In this document: piece after piece, positions 58,850-64,000 of the stretch
Numbering within the stretch: position 1 is the first letter of the stretch
How the letters are laid out: every line of letters begins with the position of its first letter
Assembly: GCA_018436595.1 (NCBI GenBank)
Contig: JAHDLC010000007.1
Location: 1 to 64,000, forward strand
Length of the DNA stretch: 64,000 nucleotides
Direction of reading: 5' to 3'
DNA from: Synergistaceae bacterium
GTDB taxonomy: Bacteria; Synergistota; Synergistia; Synergistales; Aminobacteriaceae
Notes under the pieces: model-generated
The model's database searches: none
Told to the model about the DNA's origin: nothing
The model's input: only the letters and a program-made list of their open reading frames with translations
Made by a program: the position numbers and the translations under genes

Positions 58850-60160
58850 TCAGGCGGGCAGCCATTCTTTCCGCAATTCGGCCATCAGAAGGCTGATCTC
58901 CGAGATGAGGGCATAGAGCAGGGAAGGAAGGCCTTCGAGGGAGCCGCCTTTTGCCGCTTCCTCCATGGCTTGTGCGAGCCCGGCGGCTTTTTTCGCCCCG
59001 AAAAAGACGAGATTGCCCTTTAACCTGTGGGCATGGGATGCCAGAAGAAGCCGGTCACCGTGAGCGACAGCCCGCTTCATTTCTGCCATGAGGGGAGGGG
59101 CCGTCTGCAGGAAAATTCCCGCGGCTTCCGCCGCCGCCTCCCGGTTTCCCCCAGTGGCCGCGAGCAGAGGATTTTCCTCCGCAATATCCCCTGGTACATT
59201 AAATTCTTTGTGGGGCAGAAAGGGGGACAGTATCCCGGCCATCTCTCCGGGGGATGACGATTTCGGCAGAAAACCGTCCATCCCCGCTTCAATGCATCTT
59301 TTCCTGTCCTCCTCTTCCCGGGAGGCTGATACGGCCAGAACGGGAATTCTCCCTGCCGTTCCCTTTTCCCTGCGGCGAAGGGCCCGGGTTGCTTCAAGAC
59401 CATCCATTACAGGCATCTGGATGCCCATGAGGATGAGGTCAAACCTGTGCTTTTCAGCAAGGGCGAGGACCTTCCGCCCGTCGGATGCCTTCATTACGGT
59501 GAAGCCAAGGGCCTCAAGGTTGGACTCGATGATCCGGGCGCTGAGGGGATTGTCCTCCGCCAGGAGAACAGTGAACGGAACTTCTTCCTTCCCGGAGTCC
59601 TCACCGGGGGAGGCATCGGAAAACGTCATGGCAAAGGATGAGGCTTTTTTTCCGGCTTCCGCTGAAAAGAGGATTTCAATGCCTTCCGGAAGGTTCCGCC
59701 TGGCCACGGCGTACAGGGAAATCTTCTCCCCTTCCGCTCCTGCGGCTTTTTTGATGGTTTCTTCCAGCATGTGTTCCAGCCCGGAGAGGTCACCTTCAAC
59801 GAGAGCCGGGACCGACGGGTCGATTTCCACTGTGACGGGGAATGTTTTTTTGTCAGCGGCGGTCTTTCCCGCCGCTGACACGCAGGCCGAAGAAATGGAG
59901 AAGGGAGTTTTCTTTTCCGGTGCCCCTTCAACGGTCCGGGAGCAGGAAAGGTGCCCGAGAAGGGAAAGGGCTTCTTCCGCCAGTTTCTTTATGGAACGGG
60001 GGCGCCAGGCGGTACCTCCTGCAGCCTTTTCATTCCGGGCGTCCTCTCCGGCGAGAGTGTAAATGTTTTCAAGACACCGGCGGATTTCCTGCAAAACCAG
60101 ATCCCGGCCGGGGGGCGCAGCTACGGCGGCCGGCTTTGAAAGACGGGGCCGTCCTGTCAT
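58850..60160 (-). CDS. Receiver/HPt phosphotransfer protein with degenerate parts
   Basis: The 436-residue protein has three parts. The N-terminal 190 residues resemble a histidine-kinase ATPase-like fold without a clear N-box or G-box. Residues about 197-320 form a receiver domain (VLLAEDNPLSARIIESNLEAL), but the phosphoacceptor Asp of DLILMD is Gly246 (LMGIQMPVMDG). An HPt domain (about 345-436) keeps its His378 in HAHRLKGN. It may be a pseudo-receiver scaffold or phosphate sink. The next gene upstream is a response regulator, overlapping by four bases, so the two act together. Confidence 0.75.
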   Translation of the reverse strand: MTGRPRLSKPAAVAAPPGRDLVLQEIRRCLENIYTLAGEDARNEKAAGGTAWRPRSIKKLAEEALSLLGHLSCSRTVEGAPEKKTPFSISSACVSAAGKTAADKKTFPVTVEIDPSVPALVEGDLSGLEHMLEETIKKAAGAEGEKISLYAVARRNLPEGIEILFSAEAGKKASSFAMTFSDASPGEDSGKEEVPFTVLLAEDNPLSARIIESNLEALGFTVMKASDGRKVLALAEKHRFDLILMGIQMPVMDGLEATRALRRREKGTAGRIPVLAVSASREEEDRKRCIEAGMDGFLPKSSSPGEMAGILSPFLPHKEFNVPGDIAEENPLLAATGGNREAAAEAAGIFLQTAPPLMAEMKRAVAHGDRLLLASHAHRLKGNLVFFGAKKAAGLAQAMEEAAKGGSLEGLPSLLYALISEISLLMAELRKEWLPA

Positions 60161-60867
60161 TTTTTGCCCATGGCGGTGTAGCGTTTGAGGGGCCGTCCGC
60201 TGGTCCGGTATTCGAAGCTGATTTCCGCTAGGCGTTTTTCAGCGAGGTATTCCAGATATCGCCGGGCCGTGGACCGGGAGATGGAAAGCTTTTCTCCAAG
60301 TTCCAGCGCCGTCGGGCTGCCGGACTCACCGAGAATTCCCATCACCAGCGCGAGGGTCTCCTTCTGGAATCCCTTGGGGAGGGTCTCGTTGTCCTCAGGC
60401 TGTCCTAAGGGCCTATGCCCGATTTCGAAGAAAGCGTCCACTTCTTCCTGGGTTGTTTCCTCCCTGACGCCCCGGAGGCGCATCCGGTGTTCCAGGTAGT
60501 TTTCGAGGGAAGCCCTGAATCTCTGGAGGGAGTAGGGCTTGATCATGTAATCGAAGGCTCCGAGAGTACGCGCCCGTGACACAAGATCGGTTTTTTTTCC
60601 TGCGGAAACAAGGATCACGTCGGATGTGTTCCCCCTGGACCTGAGTCTCTTGAGAGCTTCAAGGCCGGAGAGGCGGGGCATGAAGATATCCATGACGATC
60701 AGGTCGGCGCTGTTTCGCTGAAAGAATTCAAGAAGCTCGTAGCCGTCACCGACTGTTCCGGCGACGGTGAAACCCGTCAACTGGCGTACCGCCTGAACAT
60801 GAAGACTGCACACCATAGGATCGTCCTCTGCGATGAGTACCCGCACGGGAAGCTGAACATCCACCAC
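60157..60867 (-). CDS. CitB/DcuR-type response regulator
   Basis: The 236-residue protein has an intact N-terminal receiver (LIAEDDPMVCSLHVQAV, acceptor Asp in LIVMDIFMPRLSGLEAL near residue 58, Lys in VSAGKK) and a C-terminal winged/HTH domain (ALELGEKLSISRSTARRYLEYL, about 188-209) like CitB/DcuR regulators of carboxylate uptake. The start is GTG 60867 (or the adjacent GTG 60864) with AGGAGGAGG upstream. The cognate sensor kinase is not in the window; the HPt-containing protein overlaps it downstream. Confidence 0.88.
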   Translation of the reverse strand: MVDVQLPVRVLIAEDDPMVCSLHVQAVRQLTGFTVAGTVGDGYELLEFFQRNSADLIVMDIFMPRLSGLEALKRLRSRGNTSDVILVSAGKKTDLVSRARTLGAFDYMIKPYSLQRFRASLENYLEHRMRLRGVREETTQEEVDAFFEIGHRPLGQPEDNETLPKGFQKETLALVMGILGESGSPTALELGEKLSISRSTARRYLEYLAEKRLAEISFEYRTSGRPLKRYTAMGKK

Positions 60868-60888
60868 GCATCCTCCTCCTTCGATCTC

Positions 60889-60917
60889 ATTATATTCCCT
60901 GAACCGCCGAGCGTAAA
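60889..60917 (-). promoter_or_regulatory. Promoter of the response regulator genes
   Basis: On the minus strand TTTACG (60917-60912), a 17-base spacer and a perfect TATAAT (60894-60889). The ribosome site lies about 12 bases beyond the -10 box, so the leader is very short. Confidence 0.55.
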
Positions 60918-61033
60918 CAATATGAACACAATGACCTGAATGCCCAATAGTCTTGGCTTTTTTTATAGTAGGGCCGAAAATACAACTACAAAACACGATC
61001 ACTTCGTTCGGTTGATGAACTTCCCCACGCACG

Positions 61034-61091
61034 GGTCCCGCAAGGCGAACGGTCCGCCCCAGACCTTCATTTTGCGGGGCCTCCTTTTTTT
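61034..61091 (+). terminator. Terminator without an assigned upstream gene
   Basis: GGTCCCGCAA (61034-61043) pairs with TTGCGGGGCC (61072-61081), one G-T pair, enclosing a GGCG/CGCC stem, and is followed by TCC and a T7 run (61085-61091). On the plus strand no gene ends before it, so it may close a small untranslated transcript starting near 60.95 kb. Confidence 0.5.
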
Positions 61092-61105
61092 CTCCTCCCC
61101 TCCTT

Positions 61106-61278
61106 CCTAAATCCGCAGGCAGCGGGGAGCGTCACCGGTGCTCGCTTGGGCCGCCGGTGCAGATTGTCGTCCTTGACAACTGCACCTGAAACCGACATCC
61201 TTGTCGGTTTCTCGGCCCGGGCGCTGTGCCCGGCGACACTCCCTCTGCCAGGAGAACCTGCGGAATTAGGTCCTTTTT
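61106..61278. ncRNA. Multi-hairpin structured element, candidate non-coding RNA
   Basis: A closing stem of 13 of 14 pairs joins 61106-61119 with 61257-61270. Inside are GTGCAG-A-TTGTC/GACAA-CTGCAC (61157-61185), a perfect 10-bp GAAACCGACA/TGTCGGTTTC hairpin (61188-61211) and CCGGGC/GCCCGG (61217-61233). CACCGG/CCGGTG (61133-61159) competes with the second stem for three bases. On the plus strand ACCT/AGGT pairs and TTTTT (61274-61278) make a terminator-like end. On the minus strand the two hairpin loops read CAAGGA. Which strand is transcribed is unclear. I do not recognise a known family. Confidence 0.5.
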
Positions 61279-61284
61279 CCCGTA

Positions 61285-61313
61285 TTGACAATCCTTCCGG
61301 CCGGAGTCACTAT
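61285..61313 (+). promoter_or_regulatory. Possible promoter of the 55-residue membrane protein gene
   Basis: A perfect TTGACA (61285-61290) is followed at 17 bases by CACTAT (61308-61313), a weak -10 box. The leader would be about 25 bases. Confidence 0.4.
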
Positions 61314-61342
61314 GAAGGCAAAACGAAGGAGGACGATAAAGA

Positions 61343-61510
61343 ATGTTTTTTGCCCACTCCGTGGCTCCCTTCATTTTGTACGGATGCTCCGCCGTCCTGG
61401 TTCTGCTGGGGTTCAGAAGAATCCGCCTGGGAAGTACTCTCAAGGGTGTTATTGATATCGTGGGAGCAGGGGCCATTGCCATTATGGGATGGTCACTGGG
61501 CAACCCCTGA
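61343..61510 (+). CDS. Small membrane protein of 55 residues
   Basis: This short gene has GAAGGAGGA well placed upstream of ATG 61343 and third positions rich in G and C. The product starts MFFAHSVAPFILYG and has two hydrophobic segments (about residues 6-24 and 36-52) joined by a basic loop FRRIRLGSTLKG. It ends at TGA 61508-61510. No family is recognised; it could be a transporter accessory peptide or a small hydrophobic toxin. It lies between the structured element and the PPIase gene. Confidence 0.7.
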   Translation: MFFAHSVAPFILYGCSAVLVLLGFRRIRLGSTLKGVIDIVGAGAIAIMGWSLGNP

Positions 61511-61544
61511 CCCCGCTTTTTCCCTTTTCCCCCGCGTGCGGATT

Positions 61545-61586
61545 GCCCCCGAGGGGGGGCGGTTCAGCATTTCTGCCGTTTTTTTC
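61545..61586 (+). terminator. Possible terminator of the small membrane protein gene
   Basis: GCCCCC/GGGGGC (61545-61550 with 61555-61560) forms a short GC stem, and a T7 run lies about 20 bases later. The distance makes this uncertain. Confidence 0.4.
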
Positions 61587-61657
61587 CCCTCCGTTTGTGG
61601 TACACTTTTCCGGATTTGATGCTGTTTACTATGTTCACCATCCAGGGAGGAATTTCT

Positions 61658-62596
61658 ATGAAAGCGTTTCGTACTCTGAGCTCCGCACTGCTCGTTCTGC
61701 TTCTTCTGGCCTTTGCCGCCGGCGCCGAAACGGCAAAGACCGACGACCCGGCCCCCGAGGTCAAGGCCCCCGCTGCCGAAGCAAAGGCTCCCGTCGATCC
61801 GGAGACCGTTCTGGCCCGGGTGGGGGAGACCGAAATCCGGATGAAGGATGTGAGGGAAATCCTGGGCAAGCTCGATCCCCAGAGAGCCTCCATGTACGAC
61901 AATGAAATGGGACACAGGGCTATCCTTGAGGAAATGGTCAACATGGAGCTTTTCCTTCTCCTCGGAAAAGAACTTGAGGTGGAGAAAGACCCCGGTTTCG
62001 CCGAGATGCTGGAAAGCGTGAAAGAGGATATTATCCGCAGGTTTGCGGTCGACAGGGTGATGAAGGACGTGAAGGTCACTCCTGAAGATATCGCCGGGTA
62101 CTATGAAAAGAACAGGGAGCATTTTGCCGTTCCCGAGAGCGTGAGAGCCTCCCACATTCTGGTGAGCGGCGACCAGGAGATGCAGAAGGTCATGGAAGAC
62201 CTGAAAGCGGGAATGTCCTTCGAGGATGCGGCGAAGAAGCATTCCACCTGCGCGTCGAAGGAGCAGGGAGGCGACCTCGGATATTTCTCCAAAGGGGATA
62301 TGGTGAAGGAATTCAATGATGCCGTATTCGCCATGAAGGTCGGAGAGGTCACGGCAGAACCGGTGAAAACCAAGTTCGGCCTTCACCTGATCAAGCTTGT
62401 CGAGAAGAAGGAAGCCTCGGTCCGGCCTCTGGACGAGGTGAAGGAAGAGCTCAGGGAAGCCCTTGAAAACGACAAAAAGGCAAAGGTCTACCAGGACGAG
62501 CTTTCCAGGCTGAGAGAGAAGTACAAGGTTGAGATCGTCGGAGAGAAAAAGGAAGAAAAGAAAGAGGAAGAAAAAGCGGGAGAAGCCGGAAAGTAG
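61658..62596 (+). CDS. Secreted parvulin-type peptidyl-prolyl isomerase (PrsA/SurA-like)
   Basis: The 312-residue protein has a signal peptide (LSSALLVLLLLAFAAGAE), a low-complexity Ala/Pro/Lys linker (about residues 24-46), an N-terminal helical chaperone domain and a parvulin domain (about 160-255: VRASHILVSG, QGGDLGYFSKGDMVKEF, TKFGLHLIKL). The C-terminus is a Lys/Glu-rich coiled tail. It folds exported proteins at the cell envelope. GGGAGG precedes ATG 61658. It is monocistronic and closed by a strong terminator. Confidence 0.9.
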   Translation: MKAFRTLSSALLVLLLLAFAAGAETAKTDDPAPEVKAPAAEAKAPVDPETVLARVGETEIRMKDVREILGKLDPQRASMYDNEMGHRAILEEMVNMELFLLLGKELEVEKDPGFAEMLESVKEDIIRRFAVDRVMKDVKVTPEDIAGYYEKNREHFAVPESVRASHILVSGDQEMQKVMEDLKAGMSFEDAAKKHSTCASKEQGGDLGYFSKGDMVKEFNDAVFAMKVGEVTAEPVKTKFGLHLIKLVEKKEASVRPLDEVKEELREALENDKKAKVYQDELSRLREKYKVEIVGEKKEEKKEEEKAGEAGK

Positions 62597-62621
62597 GTAT
62601 TGCTCCGGCTGAGGTAAAGAG

Positions 62622-62658
62622 AAAGGGGGAGGGCCCGGTCCCGGGCCTTCCCCCTTTC
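62622..62658. terminator. Bidirectional terminator
   Basis: A 17-pair stem (62622-62638 with 62641-62657, one G-T pair) separates the convergent PPIase and GGDEF genes. Confidence 0.85.
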
Positions 62659-62668
62659 TCTTTCGGTC

Positions 62669-63895
62669 TCAGGGCAGCCTGTCCCGGAAAGCGAACCTGT
62701 TTTTGCCCTGGTCCTTGGCGGTGTACATTGCGACATCAGCGTGTTTCATAAGGTCCTGGACCGTGGTTCCGTCATCGGGGAACAGGCTGATTCCGATGCT
62801 GGCGGTCACGGAAATCTCCTTCCCCTGGAGGAGCGCTTTTTTCGCCACCCTCCGGAGGATCCGTTCCGCGAGGCCGGCCACGGACTCCCGGGAAGGCGGG
62901 GACGGTACGACGATGGTGAATTCATCCCCTCCCATGCGGGCCACCGTATCGCCTTCCCTTACCTCCAGCGTCAGCCTCCGGGCGATTTTCTGCAGCAGCC
63001 GGTCCCCCACGTCGTGGCCGAGGGTGTCATTGACGCCCTTGAATCCGTCCAGGTCCATGAAAAGCACGGCCACGGGCTCATTTCTGTCGAGGGTCTCCTG
63101 GAGGCGGGTGGAGAAGAGATCCCTGTTCGCGAGCCCGGTCAGGGCGTCGTGGTACGCCCTGTACCTCACTTCGGCTTCCATGCGCCGCCGTTCCTCTATC
63201 TCCTTCCGCAGCTCCTCGTTTGCCGTTTCCAGTTCCCTGGTCCGGATCTCGACTTCCCGTTCGAGGTTATCCCGGTAGATGGAGAGTTCCTCTTTCGATA
63301 TTTCGAGATGGTGCACTTTTTCCTGGAGGTTCATGTTCAGTTCGTCGATCCTTGCCCTGAGAAGAAGATTGTCCGCCAGCCCCGCTGCAGTGGTGAGGAC
63401 GATGGATAGAAAGTCCGGGAAGGATGGCTCGTAGTTTGTGTCCTCGGCGTTGTTTCCGAGTACGGCGAGAAACAGCCCGAGGATCTTCGAAGGGGACGAC
63501 AGCGAATGGAGGAAAAGTTTTCCCTGTCCATCGGACCGGGAGACAAGAATGGGTCTTTTTCTTCTGAGAGTCCAGGCCACCGTCCGGTCCTCGATAAGGG
63601 GAACAAGCTCCCGCTCCAGGATTTTCTCTTCCCCCGGAGGATCGGAGAAAGCGGGGTAGAGCGCTCCGTCCTCTTCTCCCGCCAGAAAAAAGGCCAGCGG
63701 ACCGAACCGTTCCATGGACCGCAGTTTTGATGCCGTCTCCCGGAAGATTTCCTGGAGGGAATCGAGTCCCGTGAGCGACGCCGTGAAAGCGTTGAGGTCA
63801 AGGGCCGTTTCAAAGGCGCGGAGTGCCGCCTGCCTTTCCAGTGAAAGAAAGGACACCCGTTCTTCAAGAAGCATAATCGTCCGGTCTTTATCCAT
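62669..63895 (-). CDS. Diguanylate cyclase with GAF-like sensory region
   Basis: The 408-residue protein ends in a GGDEF domain (about residues 240-405) with intact RMGGDEFTIV active site. The inhibitory I-site RxxD is present five residues before it (REGD), so product feedback is expected. The N-terminal 170 residues resemble a GAF-type sensor, joined by a long coiled coil (about 180-240: REVEIRTRELETANEELRKE). It makes cyclic di-GMP. No signal peptide or membrane segment is visible, so the signal is cytoplasmic. No EAL domain is present. Confidence 0.9.
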   Translation of the reverse strand: MDKDRTIMLLEERVSFLSLERQAALRAFETALDLNAFTASLTGLDSLQEIFRETASKLRSMERFGPLAFFLAGEEDGALYPAFSDPPGEEKILERELVPLIEDRTVAWTLRRKRPILVSRSDGQGKLFLHSLSSPSKILGLFLAVLGNNAEDTNYEPSFPDFLSIVLTTAAGLADNLLLRARIDELNMNLQEKVHHLEISKEELSIYRDNLEREVEIRTRELETANEELRKEIEERRRMEAEVRYRAYHDALTGLANRDLFSTRLQETLDRNEPVAVLFMDLDGFKGVNDTLGHDVGDRLLQKIARRLTLEVREGDTVARMGGDEFTIVVPSPPSRESVAGLAERILRRVAKKALLQGKEISVTASIGISLFPDDGTTVQDLMKHADVAMYTAKDQGKNRFAFRDRLP

Positions 63896-63954
63896 TGTGC
63901 ATCATCACACCTCTCGGGGGTGAGTGTCTGTCGCAGGTTGAAAAAAACGGTTCC

Positions 63955-63960
63955 ATTATA
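63955..63960 (-). promoter_or_regulatory. -10 box of the diguanylate cyclase gene
   Basis: A perfect TATAAT on the minus strand (63960-63955) lies 60 bases before the start codon. The -35 region (GTACGG at 17 bases) is weak. Beyond 63984 the window ends with no further feature. Confidence 0.4.
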
Positions 63961-64000
63961 CGATGGCGCAATCCTTTCCGTACCGGAACCCTTTTTCTTT

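Noticed and set aside
61106-61270. Retron-type RNA with flanking inverted repeats
   Set aside because: The closing repeats resemble retron a1/a2 arms, but no reverse transcriptase gene is present nearby.
1-64000. tRNA, rRNA, CRISPR, IS or prophage
   Set aside because: I found no cloverleaf with a GGTTCRA-type T-loop, no spaced repeats, no transposase, integrase or phage structural gene.

Overview
The window is GC-rich bacterial chromosome, densely coded, with no rRNA, tRNA, CRISPR array, insertion sequence or phage gene that I can recognise. The gene content suggests a strictly anaerobic, peptide- and organic-acid-fermenting bacterium, most likely a member of the Synergistota. The grounds are two tungsten-type aldehyde ferredoxin oxidoreductases, a 4x[4Fe-4S] ferredoxin, TRAP and tripartite tricarboxylate (TTT) transporters, an acyl-CoA/ETF oxidation operon and the absence of any respiratory or oxygen-linked gene. 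This assignment is inference from gene content, not from a marker gene.

Layout. 0.3-1.9 kb: a HicA/HicB toxin-antitoxin pair and a DUF533 (TerB-like) protein. 2.3-11.7 kb: a hydroxy-acid catabolic region with a beta-hydroxyacid-type dehydrogenase, an RraA-type aldolase, an RpiR regulator, a TctCBA transporter, an Ldh2-type dehydrogenase, a DRE-TIM aldolase and a D-2-hydroxyacid dehydrogenase. 22.5-11.8 kb, minus strand: a long operon for uptake, CoA activation and beta-oxidation-like processing of a carboxylic acid, facing a TetR regulator with a 27-bp palindrome between them. 23.5-29.8 kb: a PanE-like reductase, a second HicA/HicB pair, an aminotransferase with a MocR regulator, a HepT/MntA toxin-antitoxin pair and a nitroreductase. 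30-31.3 kb: an acetamidase/formamidase.

31.4-42 kb: a sugar-acid catabolic cluster with split UxaA-type dehydratase, TRAP transporter, zinc alcohol dehydrogenase, two mandelate-racemase-type enolases, a LacI regulator, a second RraA protein and a short-chain dehydrogenase. 42.1-45.1 kb: a radical SAM protein and an ArsR-controlled ABC exporter. 45.3-51.9 kb: a large secreted HExxH protein, an AOR with ferredoxin, a small secreted protein interrupted by an in-frame TGA, a deaminase and another secreted protein. 52.2-58.8 kb: a two-gene chromate transporter, an S9 peptidase, and a MoaD-like / AOR / ThiF-like group. 58.8-64 kb: a phosphotransfer/receiver protein whose receiver lacks its phosphoacceptor Asp, a CitB/DcuR-like response regulator, a non-coding stretch with a 165-nt multi-hairpin element, a 55-residue membrane protein, a secreted peptidyl-prolyl isomerase and a diguanylate cyclase.

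How the genes fit together. The three catabolic blocks each carry their own transporter and a local regulator, and in four cases (HicB, RpiR, TetR, ArsR) a matching palindrome or shared promoter motif is visible. The least explained parts are the structured element at 61.1-61.3 kb, the structured leader of the second AOR at 57.7-57.9 kb, the interrupted secreted gene at 50.1-50.6 kb, and the ACACGTGT palindrome shared by the two HicAB promoters. All promoter and RNA calls are by eye and have not been tested computationally.
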